64,000 nt of DNA, taken from positions 1 to 64,000 of the forward strand of contig CACFNV010000001.1 in assembly GCA_902567635.1 (NCBI GenBank), read 5' to 3'. The translations under genes and the position numbers were made by a program. Position 1 is the first letter of the stretch, and every line of letters starts with the position of its first letter. This document shows positions 1-10,900 of the stretch, in pieces. The DNA is from an uncultured Alphaproteobacteria bacterium (GTDB lineage Bacteria; Pseudomonadota; Alphaproteobacteria; Rhodobacterales; Rhodobacteraceae). Below the pieces are notes generated by a model. It saw nothing but the letters and a program-made list of their open reading frames with translations. It was not told the origin of the DNA and made no database searches.

Positions 1-2
1 CT

Positions 3-713
3 TCAAATAAGGTCGGTGAAGCTCCTTTTTCAGTAGATGCGAATCTATTGCATACCTCCTCTGAGGGCTTAATATTGGAAGATCCCTCAAAAGAAGCTCC
101 AGAATATATATTTCAAAGAACGGAACAACCTGAAAGTGCTGCTGAGAAATCAGATATTATTAATTTAACTTTCAAAAACGGAGATCCCATTGCTTTAAAT
201 CAGAAAAATTATCCACCAGGAAAGTTGTTAGAGGAACTTAATGTAATAGGTTCAAAACATGGAATAGGAAGGCTAGACCTAGTTGAAAATAGGTTTGTTG
301 GTATGAAATCAAGAGGAATTTATGAAACTCCCGGCGGCACTATTTTATTAGAAGCTCACAGAGGTATTGAAAGCATAACGCTGGATAGTGGGTCAGCACA
401 TTTGAAAGATGAGATAATGCCAAAATATGCAGAATTAATTTACAATGGTCTTTGGTTTTCGCCTGAAAGAAAAATGCTTCAAGCTTTGATTGATGAAAGT
501 CAACTATTTGTTGAAGGCGAGGTTACTCTAAAATTATATAGGGGAAGTGCCGTAGTTATTGCTAGGCAATCCTCAAAAAGCCTCTACTCCGAAAAATTGG
601 TTACGTTTGAGGACGATCAAGGCCTTTACGATCAAAAAAACGCTGAAGGCTTTATAAAACTTAAGGCACTCAGGTTGAGGGAGTTAGCTAGAAGAAATAA
701 CAAACAAGATTAA
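3..713 (+). CDS. argG: Argininosuccinate synthase, C-terminal part (5' end outside window)
   Basis: This is the last 236 codons of argininosuccinate synthase, which joins citrulline and aspartate using ATP in arginine synthesis. The reading frame is open from base 3 and no start lies in the window, so the gene is cut by the window edge; the full protein is usually about 400 residues. The visible frame opens with the family stretch [14 protein letters not shown]. It continues through the substrate-binding segment [20 protein letters not shown] and the C-terminal block [18 protein letters not shown] at base 48 is internal and should not be taken as a start. The stop is followed by 33 bases with no hairpin before the convergent yggT gene. 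Confidence 0.96.
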   Translation, partial: SNKVGEAPFSVDANLLHTSSEGLILEDPSKEAPEYIFQRTEQPESAAEKSDIINLTFKNGDPIALNQKNYPPGKLLEELNVIGSKHGIGRLDLVENRFVGMKSRGIYETPGGTILLEAHRGIESITLDSGSAHLKDEIMPKYAELIYNGLWFSPERKMLQALIDESQLFVEGEVTLKLYRGSAVVIARQSSKSLYSEKLVTFEDDQGLYDQKNAEGFIKLKALRLRELARRNNKQD

Positions 714-746
714 ATAAAAGTTTTGTATATGGCTTCTATCTAAATT

Positions 747-1022
747 TTATAGATTGTTGCGGATAATAATTTGTGCTGACCAGACTAAAATAATAACGAC
801 AAGAGGCGCAAAATCTATCGGTCCTGAGTATGGCAAAAAGCGTCTTATACGACTATATATTGGATTTAACAACTGGTTGAGACCATTCCACAACTGCATT
901 ACTAATTGTTGGTTTCTGTTTAAAATGTTAAAGTTTATCAACCAGCTCAATATAATTTGTGCGATTACAATGCAACTTAGAATATATAAAATTAAGTCTA
1001 ATATCTCTAGTACAGAAACCAT
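747..1022 (-). CDS. YggT family membrane protein
   Basis: A 91-residue protein of the YGGT family, whose members are small inner-membrane proteins of poorly defined function, linked in some bacteria to osmotic tolerance or cell-division and envelope processes. Two hydrophobic segments are visible, at about residues 5-28 and 68-88. Between them lies the hallmark LNPIYSRIRRFLPYSGPID, matching the family pattern of a proline-arginine loop followed by G-x-D-x-x-P. It is convergent with argG and divergent from the UMF1-like transporter. A plus-strand ORF covers the same bases but has no family features. The family call is secure; the function is not. Confidence 0.88.
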   Translation of the reverse strand: MVSVLEILDLILYILSCIVIAQIILSWLINFNILNRNQQLVMQLWNGLNQLLNPIYSRIRRFLPYSGPIDFAPLVVIILVWSAQIIIRNNL

Positions 1023-1120
1023 AGGGGGACCTTATAACTGATTTTTATGTTATTATATAAGTAATAGTAAAAAATAGAAATAAAAGAACCACTATTCAAA
1101 AAAGTTGTTATTATTGTCTC

Positions 1121-2443
1121 ATGGGGGAAAAAATAAAAATATATTCGTGGATGCTGTTTGATTGGGCTTGCCAACCAATTCACACATTAATTGCCACATT
1201 TATCTTTGGTCCCTATTTTGTCTCTGCAGTTGCTAGTAACCCGGTAGAAGGACAAGCGCTTATTGGCACGGCTGTTACTGCATCGGGTGTTATTGTTGCA
1301 GTGTTTTCACCAATCCTGGGAGCGATGGCTGATCAAACCCAAAAAAGAAAACCTTGGATAATGTTTTTCTCAATGTTTTTTTTAATAGCCACATTCAGCC
1401 TTTGGTTTGCAGAACCAAATATGGAAAATACTTTTTGGATTCTTCTTGCATATACAATAGGGTTTGTTGCAGTTGATTTTTCAACAGTATTTAATAATTC
1501 AATGATGCCAAGCCTTGTTAAACCAAGTAATTTAGGTAAGTTATCAGGTTCTGGCTGGGGATTAGGGTATCTCGGTGGATTGGTCTCTCTTATTATAATG
1601 TTGCTACTCTTTGTTGAGCAAGATAATGGATTGACATTATTAGGCAATAATCCAATTTTTGGCCTAGATCCGGAACAAAGAGAGGGCACCCGAATTGTAG
1701 GACCTTTGACTGCAATATGGTATTTAATTTTTATTATTCCTTTCTTTATTTTTGTTCCAGAAGCAAAGTTGGCTACTGTAAGTAAATTAGACGTTATGAA
1801 GGCTCTAAAAGATCTACTCTCGAATATAATTAATTTAAAAAACGACAGAAACTTAGCATGGTATCTAGTCTCTTCGATGTTCTACAGAGATGCTATGAAT
1901 GCCATTTTCTTTTTTGGGGGTATTTACGCGGCGGGGGTTTTAGAAATGAGTACAGTACAGCTTGGTTTATTCGGTATATTGGCTGCTTCAACTGGAACAA
2001 TCGGAGCATACCTAGGCGGTATATGGGATAGTAAGTTTGGATCAAAATTTTGTATAAATATCATGTTAGCAGGTTTACTCGTTGTAATCATAATTATATT
2101 TGGTCTAACCCGTAGCAGCTTTTATGGCGTACAGCTGGATCCAAGCTCAAATTCAGCTGACATAATCTTCTATATAGCTGGTGGCATCCTAGGTTTTGTC
2201 AGCGGACCGATACAGTCTGCTTCGAGAACACTGTTAGTTTTTTTAGTTGATGAGAACCGTCTCACAGAGAGTTTTGGTTTATATGCTTTGGTTGGAAGAG
2301 CAACCGCTTTTCTGGCTCCCATGTTGATAACTTGGTTTACACTTGCAAGCGGATCCCAACAAATTGGCTTAATACCGATTATTATCTTGTTATTTATTGG
2401 GTGGGCCTTGCTGGCCTTAGTGAAAATTAAAAAAACTATTTAA
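1121..2443 (+). CDS. MFS transporter, UMF1/Atg22-like
   Basis: A 440-residue polytopic membrane protein with about twelve hydrophobic segments. It begins with the block MLFDWACQPIHTLI, which resembles the 'YDWANSAY' N-terminus of UMF1 (Atg22-like) transporters. The MFS motif A equivalent is GAMADQTQKRKP, at about residues 67-78 in the loop after the second helix. The substrate is unknown; bacterial UMF1 members are sequence-defined, not functionally defined. The stop codon overlaps the ATG of the next gene (TAATG), so the two are probably translated together. That suggests uptake or efflux linked to the exported phytase/esterase-like protein, but this is inference. No clear Shine-Dalgarno lies in front of its ATG. 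Confidence 0.85.
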   Translation: MGEKIKIYSWMLFDWACQPIHTLIATFIFGPYFVSAVASNPVEGQALIGTAVTASGVIVAVFSPILGAMADQTQKRKPWIMFFSMFFLIATFSLWFAEPNMENTFWILLAYTIGFVAVDFSTVFNNSMMPSLVKPSNLGKLSGSGWGLGYLGGLVSLIIMLLLFVEQDNGLTLLGNNPIFGLDPEQREGTRIVGPLTAIWYLIFIIPFFIFVPEAKLATVSKLDVMKALKDLLSNIINLKNDRNLAWYLVSSMFYRDAMNAIFFFGGIYAAGVLEMSTVQLGLFGILAASTGTIGAYLGGIWDSKFGSKFCINIMLAGLLVVIIIIFGLTRSSFYGVQLDPSSNSADIIFYIAGGILGFVSGPIQSASRTLLVFLVDENRLTESFGLYALVGRATAFLAPMLITWFTLASGSQQIGLIPIIILLFIGWALLALVKIKKTI

Positions 2444-3336
2444 TGAAGCACCCAATATTTTTTCTTTTTATTTTTTTTGCAAGTGTAGCAGTTGTAACTG
2501 GTGATACTAAAACATGGAAATTAATCCCTACTGGCTATCTTAATATTGAGAGAAATGAAGATAATTACGGCGGTTTTTCTGGAATAGATATTTCTGATGA
2601 TGGTTTAGAGTTATTAATGATTACAGACAAGTCATTTTTCTTTGAATTGAATTTAATAAGAGATCAAAATCAAAATATAAAAGATTTCGCAATCAAAAGA
2701 GATGGACGGCTACTCTCTAGTAAAGGAGAGTTATTAGATAAACGAAACACAGATAGCGAGTCTATCGTAAGAGATAGTAATGGAGTGTATTTCATATCTT
2801 TTGAGTCGAATAATAGGGTGATGAAGCACGAAAATATTGATGGAAAAGCAAAATTCCTAGAGAGGCATCAAGATTTCAAAAAATTGGGAAGCAACAGTGG
2901 TATTGAGGCGCTAGCCATTGATAAATACAATAGGTTAGTAGCCATACCAGAGAAGCCTCCAAAAGGGAAAAATTTACTACCAATTTATAGGTATGAGAGT
3001 GATACCTGGTCATTAATAAAAGAGATAGAGATTAATAATGACTTTTTAGTAACCGGTGCAGTATTTATCTCTGAGAATAAATTGCTATTGTTAGAAAGGA
3101 AGTTCTCCTGGACAAACGGGTTTAAATCAAGATTTCGATTACTTTCTTTAGATTTTTTTGGTAACAATAAACCGAAAATAATTTTTACTTCAAATCCAAA
3201 CCAATTTGATAATCTGGAAGGATTAGCTATTTGGAATGATGCTAAAGGAAATAAAAGAGTCATTACCGTCTCTGATGATAATTTTCATCCACTCCAAAGA
3301 AGTGAAATTGTAGAGTTTATTTTGAAATTTGAATAA
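2443..3336 (+). CDS. Esterase-like activity of phytase family protein, exported
   Basis: A 297-residue protein with an N-terminal signal peptide (hydrophobic residues about 3-19, likely cleaved near residue 20). It matches the 'esterase-like activity of phytase' family, a predicted beta-propeller. Visible family blocks are GGFSGIDIS then a TDKS segment, [28 protein letters not shown], and near the end [10 protein letters not shown] followed by [19 protein letters not shown]. The actual substrate is unknown, and the family name comes from a domain description, not from biochemistry on this branch. It overlaps the upstream transporter by one base and sits 17 bases before dapD. The likely location is the periplasm. 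Confidence 0.85.
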   Translation: MKHPIFFLFIFFASVAVVTGDTKTWKLIPTGYLNIERNEDNYGGFSGIDISDDGLELLMITDKSFFFELNLIRDQNQNIKDFAIKRDGRLLSSKGELLDKRNTDSESIVRDSNGVYFISFESNNRVMKHENIDGKAKFLERHQDFKKLGSNSGIEALAIDKYNRLVAIPEKPPKGKNLLPIYRYESDTWSLIKEIEINNDFLVTGAVFISENKLLLLERKFSWTNGFKSRFRLLSLDFFGNNKPKIIFTSNPNQFDNLEGLAIWNDAKGNKRVITVSDDNFHPLQRSEIVEFILKFE

Positions 3337-3353
3337 CGTTAAAAGGAGCAACC

Positions 3354-4181
3354 ATGTTAGAACTTCAGTTAAAAGAAATGATAGAAAAATCATGGGATAA
3401 TAGAGATAAAATTAATACAACAACAACTGGAGAAATTAGAACCTCAGTAGAAAAAACCCTTAAAATGTTGGGAAATGGTGAAGTTCGAGTTGCTGAAAGA
3501 CAAGAAAATGGGGACTGGAATGTTAATCAATGGGCAAAAAAAGCGGTTTTGCTCAGTTTTCGTTTGCGTGATATGGAATTACAAAAAGGCGGACCTCAGG
3601 GAGGTACCTGGTGGGACAAAGTTGACAACAAGTTCAAAGGCTGGGATGAAACTGAATGGCGAAAGAAAAACTTTAGAGCAGTGCCAAATGCGGTGGTCAG
3701 GCAGTCAGCTTTCATTGCTGAAAATGTAGTTTTAATGCCATCTTTTGTAAACCTAGGCGCTTATGTTGATAGTGGATCTATGGTGGATACCTGGGCAACA
3801 GTAGGGTCTTGTGCCCAAATTGGTAAGAATGTACACCTTTCAGGAGGAGTAGGTATTGGTGGTGTTTTAGAGCCTATGCAAGCTTCTCCTACAATAATTG
3901 AAGATAATTGTTTTATAGGAGCAAGATCTGAGGTAGTGGAGGGATGTATAGTACGAGAAGGATCGGTAGTTGGCATGGGTGTTTTCATAAGTCAATCAAC
4001 AAAAATTTTTGACAGAGAAACTGGAGAAATTACATATGGAGAGATTCCTCCTTATTCTGTCGTTGTATCAGGTTCCATTCCTTCAAAAAATAATGTCAAT
4101 CTATATTGCGCGGTGATAGTAAAAAGAGTAGATGAGAAAACTAGAGGAAAAACATCTATTAATGAACTTCTAAGAGATTAA
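3354..4181 (+). CDS. dapD: 2,3,4,5-tetrahydropyridine-2,6-dicarboxylate N-succinyltransferase
   Basis: DapD transfers succinyl from succinyl-CoA to tetrahydrodipicolinate in the succinylase branch of lysine and meso-diaminopimelate synthesis (cytoplasm). The 275-residue length is typical. The N-terminal helical domain is followed by a left-handed beta-helix with hexapeptide repeats from about residue 105 to 215. That region carries [31 protein letters not shown] and [13 protein letters not shown] good ribosome binding site, AAAGGAG, lies 6 bases before the ATG. dapE follows after 8 bases, so the two consecutive-pathway genes are probably one transcript. Confidence 0.97.
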   Translation: MLELQLKEMIEKSWDNRDKINTTTTGEIRTSVEKTLKMLGNGEVRVAERQENGDWNVNQWAKKAVLLSFRLRDMELQKGGPQGGTWWDKVDNKFKGWDETEWRKKNFRAVPNAVVRQSAFIAENVVLMPSFVNLGAYVDSGSMVDTWATVGSCAQIGKNVHLSGGVGIGGVLEPMQASPTIIEDNCFIGARSEVVEGCIVREGSVVGMGVFISQSTKIFDRETGEITYGEIPPYSVVVSGSIPSKNNVNLYCAVIVKRVDEKTRGKTSINELLRD

Positions 4182-4189
4182 CTGAGTAA

Positions 4190-5353
4190 ATGTTTGTAAA
4201 TGACCCCATATTACTTGCAAAAAAATTGATAACTTTTCAATCAGTTACCCCTGAAGACGGTGGATCATTAGAGTATGTGAGATCACAATTAAACAATAGG
4301 AAATTCTCCTGTAATTTATTTGTTGAAAATAATGTTAAAAATCTTTTCGCTAGATGGAAACCAGAAAAAACGTATGAAAAAACGATTGCCTTTAATGGAC
4401 ACGTAGATGTTGTTCACCCGGGAGACCCAAAACAGTGGAAATATGGTGCCTTCTCAGGTGAAATCAAATCAGGAAGAATATTTGGTCGTGGAGCCGTAGA
4501 TATGAAATCGGCTGTGGCAGCATTTATGTGCGCAGCCTCTGAAGCCATTTTAGAATATGATTTAAAAAGCTCAATAGTTATAATGCTTACAAGTGATGAA
4601 GAAGGTAAGGCAGAATTCGGAACTAGGGCGATTCTTGATTGGATTAAAAAAAATAAGGAACAAATCAACCATTGTATTGTGGGTGAACCAACTTCATCTG
4701 ATAAATTGGGCGACACAATAAAAATCGGAAGAAGGGGTTCATTAAATGGAACTGTATATTGCATAGGAAAACAAGGTCATGTTGCATATCCCGAAAAAGC
4801 AATCAATCCAGTTGAGAAAATAATAGAATTTCTTTCTAAACTCAAATCTTATCAACTTGACAGTGGAAATGATTTCTTTGGACCTTCGTCACTAAATATT
4901 TCATCTGTGGAAACAAATAATCTTTCTTCAAATGTGATACCAGGAGAGTGTGAAGCTAAGTTTAATGTTAGATATAACGACAATTATAAAGCATCCGATT
5001 TAAAAAATTTAATAAAAAATATATCTCAAGAGTTCAATAGCTCTTCGAAAAGTAAAATAAGAGTGGAGTACCGAGAGTCCGGCGATAGTTTTATAACTAA
5101 ACCTGGTCACCTTTCAAATATTATGTCTGAATCAATAAAAAAAATAACAAAGTTGACACCCAAGCTGTCTACAGGAGGGGGAACATCTGATGCTAGATTT
5201 ATACAAAAATTTTATCCTGTAATCGAATTTGGCTTGGTTGGGGATACAATGCATCAAGCAAATGAAAATACAAAAACTAAAGATATTGTTTTGTTAAAAA
5301 ATATCTATAAAGAGTTTATTAGAAATTATGATCAGCAAAGTTTAAATGAATGA
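4190..5353 (+). CDS. dapE: Succinyl-diaminopimelate desuccinylase
   Basis: A 387-residue M20-family metallohydrolase that removes succinate from N-succinyl-LL-diaminopimelate, one of the steps after DapD in lysine and peptidoglycan precursor synthesis. The di-zinc site is visible: His71 in FNGHVDVVHPGD, Asp104 in GRGAVDMKS, and the catalytic/ligand pair Glu137-Glu138 in TSDEEGKAEFGT. A VGEPTSS block and a C-terminal H in DTMHQANE supply further ligands. The dimerisation domain lies roughly at residues 180-290. Its TGA stop overlaps the ATG of the epimerase gene (ATGA), implying coupling. Confidence 0.96.
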   Translation: MFVNDPILLAKKLITFQSVTPEDGGSLEYVRSQLNNRKFSCNLFVENNVKNLFARWKPEKTYEKTIAFNGHVDVVHPGDPKQWKYGAFSGEIKSGRIFGRGAVDMKSAVAAFMCAASEAILEYDLKSSIVIMLTSDEEGKAEFGTRAILDWIKKNKEQINHCIVGEPTSSDKLGDTIKIGRRGSLNGTVYCIGKQGHVAYPEKAINPVEKIIEFLSKLKSYQLDSGNDFFGPSSLNISSVETNNLSSNVIPGECEAKFNVRYNDNYKASDLKNLIKNISQEFNSSSKSKIRVEYRESGDSFITKPGHLSNIMSESIKKITKLTPKLSTGGGTSDARFIQKFYPVIEFGLVGDTMHQANENTKTKDIVLLKNIYKEFIRNYDQQSLNE

Positions 5354-5754
5354 TTGGGAAATTAAACCATATAGCGATTGCCACGCCAAATCTTAAAGAA
5401 GCAGCAAAAACATACCAAGACTTGTTAGGCGCTAAAGTAGGCCAACCAATCTCGCAAATGGAGCATGGCGTGTCCGTGATTTTTATCGAACTTCCAAACA
5501 CAAAAATAGAACTTCTAGAACCTCTAGGGGAAACAAGTCCAATATTAAATTTCCTATCCAAAAATCCAAGAGGAGGAATCCATCATATCTGTTATGAAGT
5601 GACCGATATTCTGAAAGCTAGAGATAGGCTAATAGAAAAGGGTGCAACAATATTGGGTTCTAGCGAACCAAAAATCGGAGCACACGGTAAGCCAGTTATT
5701 TTTATTCACCCCAAAGACTTTAATGGGACTCTCATCGAACTCGAGCAAGTTTAA
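5350..5754 (+). CDS. mce: Methylmalonyl-CoA epimerase
   Basis: A 134-residue glyoxalase/VOC-fold protein. It begins IGKLNHIAIATPNLKEAAK and carries a second HHICYEV block near residue 80 and a C-terminal NGTLIELEQV, the arrangement of methylmalonyl-CoA epimerase. This enzyme interconverts the S and R epimers in propionyl-CoA breakdown, feeding succinyl-CoA. Metal-ligand positions (His7, His78/79, and the terminal Glu in LIELE) are present. It overlaps dapE by 4 bases. No mutase or propionyl-CoA carboxylase gene is in the window, so the pathway cannot be confirmed here; a generic VOC protein is a less likely alternative. Confidence 0.86.
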   Translation: MIGKLNHIAIATPNLKEAAKTYQDLLGAKVGQPISQMEHGVSVIFIELPNTKIELLEPLGETSPILNFLSKNPRGGIHHICYEVTDILKARDRLIEKGATILGSSEPKIGAHGKPVIFIHPKDFNGTLIELEQV

Positions 5755-5756
5755 AA

Positions 5757-5987
5757 ATGACTATAACGGCAGTAATAGTCCTTTTTTCAGTGTTTTGGTT
5801 CATAATCTTATTTATTATTTTGCCTTTAAATGTAACCACTCAAAAAGATGTTGAGAATATTGTTCCAGGAACGGCTCCATCCTCGCCTGTTAAGTCCAAT
5901 TTAAAAAAGAAATTTTATATTACCACTATAATTACACTATTAGTATGGGTGCCTACATGTTTTGGGATAAACTTTTTTATGCCGTAG
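5757..5987 (+). CDS. DUF1467 family membrane protein
   Basis: A 76-residue protein with two hydrophobic segments (about residues 5-27 and 51-72). They are joined by a short polar loop that includes NVTTQKDVENIVPGTAPSSP. This matches DUF1467, a small alphaproteobacterial membrane protein family of unknown function, often placed directly after methylmalonyl-CoA epimerase. It begins 2 bases after mce and ends 2 bases before the convergent aspS. I see no catalytic motif. Confidence 0.8.
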   Translation: MTITAVIVLFSVFWFIILFIILPLNVTTQKDVENIVPGTAPSSPVKSNLKKKFYITTIITLLVWVPTCFGINFFMP

Positions 5988-5989
5988 AA

Positions 5990-7786
5990 TTAGACAATTT
6001 CTTCATCTATCACACGCAGTTTTAATTCTTCAAGCTGATCATCTGTTGGGAGTCTTGGAGACCCAAGCATTGGATCCTCCGCTCTCTGGTTCATAGGAAA
6101 CATAATCACTTCTCTAATATTCTCTTCTTTCGCCAATAACATTACAATTCTATCTATACCAGCAGCACATCCACCGTGAGGGGGTGCTCCAAATTTCAAA
6201 GCATTCACTAACCCAGAAAATCGTTCCTCTACTTCTTCTTTCTTGTAACCTGCTATCTCAAATGCTTTAAACAATGACTCTATGTTATGATTTCTAATAG
6301 CACCCGAAAGTATCTCATAACCATTACATGACAGATCATATTGTAGACCCAAGATATTTAGGGGTTCTAATTCTTTAGCAAACAAATCATCCTTTGGCAT
6401 AGAAAATGGGTTGTGAGAGAACTCTACTTTACCCGTTTCTTTATCTTTCTCATACATTGGAAAATCATTTATCCAACAAAACTCGTAAGACTCTTCTACG
6501 GTATGACCTAATTCTAAACCTATAACATTTCTTGCCTTCGCTGCAATATCATTAAAGTGTGAGGGGTTTCCTCCAAAAAAGAAAACTGCGTCACCACTTT
6601 CCATATTCAAAAAGCCTCTTAATTCCTCAGTTTTCTGATCTCCCAGATTTTTAGCTATTGGCCCAGCTGCTTCAATTTTTTTTTCATCTGTCAAACGCCA
6701 GAATATATAGCCCATTCCTGGTAATCCTTGCTCTTGAGCAAATTTGTTCATTCGATCACAAAATTTTCTGCTTCCACCTGCTTTAGCAGGAATTGCTTTA
6801 ATTTGATTTTCCCTGTTCTTTAGAAGGTCAGAAAAAATTTTGAAGCCCGAACCTTCAAAATAACTTGAAACGTCTAACATCTTGATTGGGTTTCTTAAAT
6901 CTGGTTTGTCAGTACCATACCAATCAAGTGAATCGCTATAGCTAATGATTGGAAAATCAGCGCTGACCTTGTAACCATCTGAAAATTCTTCAAAGAGCCC
7001 AATAAAGACTTTTTCAATTAGTTGGAAAACATCTTCCTGACTTACAAAAGACATTTCAACATCCAGCTGGTAAAAGTCAGTAGGCGATCTATCAGACCTT
7101 GGATCTTCATCTCTAAAACAAGGTGCAATCTGAAAATATTTATCAAAGCCGGCAACCATAATAAGCTGTTTATAAATTTGTGGTGCTTGGGGAAGAGCAT
7201 AAAACTTTCCTGGATGTAACCTTGATGGTATTAAAAAGTCTCTAGCTCCCTCTGGAGAGGACGATGTTATTATAGGAGTTTGAAATTCATTAAAATCCAA
7301 TTTCCACATTTCTTTTCTGATAAACTCAATTATTTTTGACCTAAGAATCATATTTCTATGTATTGATTCTTTTCGTAGATCTAAAAACCTATACTTAAGT
7401 CTTGTTTCTTCGGGATATGAAAGATCTCCAAACACAGGTAGAGGTAATTCCTCAGACTCCCCCAAAACTGAAACATTGGCTATGTAAACCTCTATTTCAC
7501 CAGTTGCAATCTTAGAGTTGATTAAACTATCTTCTCTTTTTCTTACTACTCCCTCTATACATATGCACCATTCTTGTTTTATATTCTCTACAGCAGAAAA
7601 GACTGGGCTGTCAGGGTCAGCTAAGATTTGGGTCAAGCCATAATGATCTCTAAGATCTATAAAAAGAACTCCACCATGATCGCGAACCCTATGCACCCAC
7701 CCGGCAAGTTTAACCTCATCATTGACGTGATCTGCTCTTAATTGATTACAATTGTGGGATCTGAATAAATGCACTTTTTCAACCAA
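5990..7786 (-). CDS. aspS: Aspartate-tRNA ligase (probably non-discriminating, Asp/Asn type)
   Basis: A 598-residue class IIb aminoacyl-tRNA synthetase. An OB-fold anticodon-binding domain occupies roughly residues 1-110. The catalytic core holds motif 2, [19 protein letters not shown], and motif 3, [15 protein letters not shown]. The GAD insertion typical of bacterial AspRS lies between about residues 285 and 410. The SPxxFYQLD form of motif 2 is an alphaproteobacterial trait. The anticodon domain reads VRDHGG, with His37 at the position that is His in non-discriminating enzymes and Leu in E. coli. The enzyme therefore probably also charges tRNA-Asn with Asp for later amidation by GatCAB. 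It is divergent from carB. Confidence 0.96.
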   Translation of the reverse strand: MVEKVHLFRSHNCNQLRADHVNDEVKLAGWVHRVRDHGGVLFIDLRDHYGLTQILADPDSPVFSAVENIKQEWCICIEGVVRKREDSLINSKIATGEIEVYIANVSVLGESEELPLPVFGDLSYPEETRLKYRFLDLRKESIHRNMILRSKIIEFIRKEMWKLDFNEFQTPIITSSSPEGARDFLIPSRLHPGKFYALPQAPQIYKQLIMVAGFDKYFQIAPCFRDEDPRSDRSPTDFYQLDVEMSFVSQEDVFQLIEKVFIGLFEEFSDGYKVSADFPIISYSDSLDWYGTDKPDLRNPIKMLDVSSYFEGSGFKIFSDLLKNRENQIKAIPAKAGGSRKFCDRMNKFAQEQGLPGMGYIFWRLTDEKKIEAAGPIAKNLGDQKTEELRGFLNMESGDAVFFFGGNPSHFNDIAAKARNVIGLELGHTVEESYEFCWINDFPMYEKDKETGKVEFSHNPFSMPKDDLFAKELEPLNILGLQYDLSCNGYEILSGAIRNHNIESLFKAFEIAGYKKEEVEERFSGLVNALKFGAPPHGGCAAGIDRIVMLLAKEENIREVIMFPMNQRAEDPMLGSPRLPTDDQLEELKLRVIDEEIV

Positions 7787-7859
7787 AACTTTAGTATCCT
7801 CGTATAATAAATATTACTACAATCAAAAATATAAATATTTAAAAATAAAGAGTTTATGT

Positions 7860-7877
7860 TAAGTGTTTGTACACTTA
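7860..7877 (+). repeat. Inverted repeat in the carB leader
   Basis: A perfect inverted repeat with 7-base arms (TAAGTGT and ACACTTA) around the tetraloop TTGT. It ends about 29 bases before the carB ATG. It is followed by the T-rich stretch TAGTTTTCTTATT. It could form an RNA hairpin in the carB leader (a weak attenuator-like element) or serve as an operator. The sequence shows the symmetry only; the role is unknown. Confidence 0.5.
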
Positions 7878-7906
7878 TAGTTTTCTTATTCAAAGTAAAA
7901 TTTTGT

Positions 7907-10900
7907 ATGCCTAAAAGAAACGATATTAATTCCATCCTACTTATAGGAGCTGGCCCCATTGTCATAGGCCAAGCATGTGAGTTTGACTATAGTGGAGCTC
8001 AGGCGTGTAAGGCATTAAGAGAAGAGGGATTCAAAATAATTTTGGTGAACTCCAACCCTGCAACGATAATGACAGACCCAGAACTAGCAGACGTGACATA
8101 TATTGAACCGATAAATAGTAAAACCATAGAAAAAATCATAGAAAAAGAAAAGCCTGACGCAATCTTACCAACAATGGGCGGTCAAACTGCTCTTAATGTA
8201 ACAGTTGAATTAGATAAGAACGGAACATTAGAATTATATGGAATTCAACTAATTGGGGCTAGTAGGGATGCTATAGAGAAAGCTGAGGATAGGTCACTCT
8301 TCAAAAAAAGTATGGATAGAATAGGGATAAAGAGCCCCAAGTCGGAAATTGCTACAACATTAAAGGAGGCTTTGTTAGCAGTCGATAAGATAGGATTGCC
8401 CGCTGTAATCAGGCCTGCCTTTACGCTAGGTGGAAAAGGAGGCGGTGTTGCCTATAACGTAAATGATTTTAAGAAAATTTGTTTAGAAGGTTTAGATGCT
8501 TCTCCTGTTAAACAAATTTTAGTAGACCAAAGCCTTATCGGATGGAAAGAATTCGAAATGGAGGTCATCCGCGATAAGAACGATAATTCTATTATCGTTT
8601 GTTCGATAGAAAATATTGACCCAATGGGAGTGCATACTGGAGATAGTATTACTGTAGCGCCAGCTATGACGTTGACAGATAAAGAGTATCAATCAATGCG
8701 AAACGCATCCTTAGCAGTACTTAGAGAAATAGGTGTAGAAACAGGTGGTTCTAACGTTCAATGGGCTATTAACCCGAAGACGGGTGAAATGCTAATAATA
8801 GAGATGAACCCCAGAGTTTCTCGATCGTCTGCCCTAGCTTCAAAAGCAACAGGATTTCCAATAGCTAAAGTAGCAGCAAAACTTGCTGTGGGTTATTCAC
8901 TAGATGAGCTAAAGAATGATATTACAAAAACGACTCCTGCAAGTTTCGAGCCCTCGATAGACTACATCGTAACAAAAATACCACGTTTTGCTTTTGAAAA
9001 ATTTCCTACTGTTTCCAATAAATTAGGAACCGCAATGAAATCAGTAGGAGAAGTCATGGCTATAGGAACAACATTTCAGGAAAGCCTACAAAAAGCCTTA
9101 AACTCCTTGGAAAGTGAGATAACAGGTTTTGAAGAACAAAAAAATAGTTTCACTAAGGCGTCCGTCACTAAAGAGCTTTCTTTACCGACTCCCAATAGAA
9201 TATTGTTTATCGGTCATGCTTTTCGAATTGGACTAAAACTGGAAGAGATCTATAAACTTACACTTTATGATCCTTGGTTTTTAAAGCAGATTGAAGAAAT
9301 AATATCCTACGAAAGGAAGCTTTTAAAAATTGGGGCTAACGCTTCAAAAGTTGATATTTCCTATGCTAAGTCTATGGGTTTTAGTGACTCTAGGTTAGCG
9401 AAATTATTAGGGTTACCAACTGTAGAGATTCAAAAATTCAGAGAAAAAGAAAATATTTTTCCAGTTTATAAGCGAATAGACACTTGTGCCGCAGAGTTTA
9501 ACTCCGAAGCTTCTTACTTATACTCAACATATGATCTATCAACAGAATCTTCAAAAGATTGTGAGGCTACCCCATCGGACTTAAAAAAGGTAATAATTCT
9601 TGGAAGTGGACCTAACAGAATAGGTCAAGGGATTGAATTTGATTATTGCTGTTGCCATGCTTGCTTTTCGCTTAGTGAAGAAAAAATAGAGACCATCATG
9701 ATTAATTGTAATCCCGAAACTGTTTCTACAGACTTCGATACATCAGAAAAACTTTACTTTGAGCCTCTGACTTTCGAATCAGTTTTTAATATTATTGAGA
9801 TAGAAAAAAGAAGAGGTGATTTTTTAGGAGTAATAGTTCAATACGGTGGCCAAACACCTCTAAAGCTAGCAAGGGAACTAAAAGACAAAGGAGTCAAAAT
9901 CCTGGGAACTCAACCTTCAGCGATTGAAATCGCTGAGGATAGGCAACTTTTTAAAGAGATAATAGAAAAATTGAATTTGAAACAGCCAAAAAATAAAATA
10001 ATTAATTCAAAAAAAGCTACCAATAAGGTTATTGAAGAAATTGAGTACCCCATAATAGCAAGACCTTCTTTTGTATTAGGAGGTAGATCAATGCAAATAA
10101 TTTACGACTCCAAACAATTAAGGAATTATTTGAAAACAGATATAGAGATAAGTCCAAATAGCCCCTTACTTTTAGATAGTTACTTAGGCTCTGCTGTAGA
10201 AGTCGATGTTGATGCTTTAAGCGATGGAAAAAAAGTTTTTATTGCAGGAGTAATGGAACATATAGAAGAAGCTGGAGTACATTCAGGAGATAGCGCTTGC
10301 TCTTTACCTCCTCACTCTTTGAAGAGCGAAATAATTACGAAAATTAAGAAGCAAACGACAGCTTTAGCAATAGAGCTAAAAGTTAAGGGTTTGATGAATG
10401 TGCAATTCGCAGTGAAAAATGAAGATATATATGTTTTGGAAGTAAACCCTCGCGCAAGTAGAACTGTCCCTTTTATAGCTAAGGCAACTGGAATACCTTT
10501 AGCAGGGCTGGGAGCAAAATTAATGATTGGCAAGAAAATATCAGATTTGGATATTAAGGAAAAAATCAATAGACACGTTGCCGTTAAAGAAGCAGTACTA
10601 CCATTTGAAAGATTGCCTGGAAGCGACACTCTTTTGACTCCTGAAATGCGTTCTACGGGAGAAGTTATGGGGATAGATAATAATTTTGGAATGGCATTCT
10701 TTAAGTCCCAAATAGCTGCAGGAATTATGTTACCTCATTCTGGCAGCGCATTCATTTCAATTAAAGATACGGATAAAACAGAGATGATGCTCGATGCTCT
10801 AAGAGAACTTAACGACATTGGTTTTAAATTAATTGCAACAGCAGGCACTAAGTTATTTTTAGACAGAGCCGGTATAAAAAATGAATTAGTAAGAAAGGTT

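Noticed and set aside
754-1041. 95-codon plus-strand ORF opposite yggT
   Set aside because: It is antisense to a clear YGGT-family gene and shows no family features.
7856-7906. Upstream ATG start for carB
   Set aside because: It would add a hydrophobic 17-residue leader that the family lacks and would place the start inside the hairpin region. ATG 7907 fits the conserved N-terminus.
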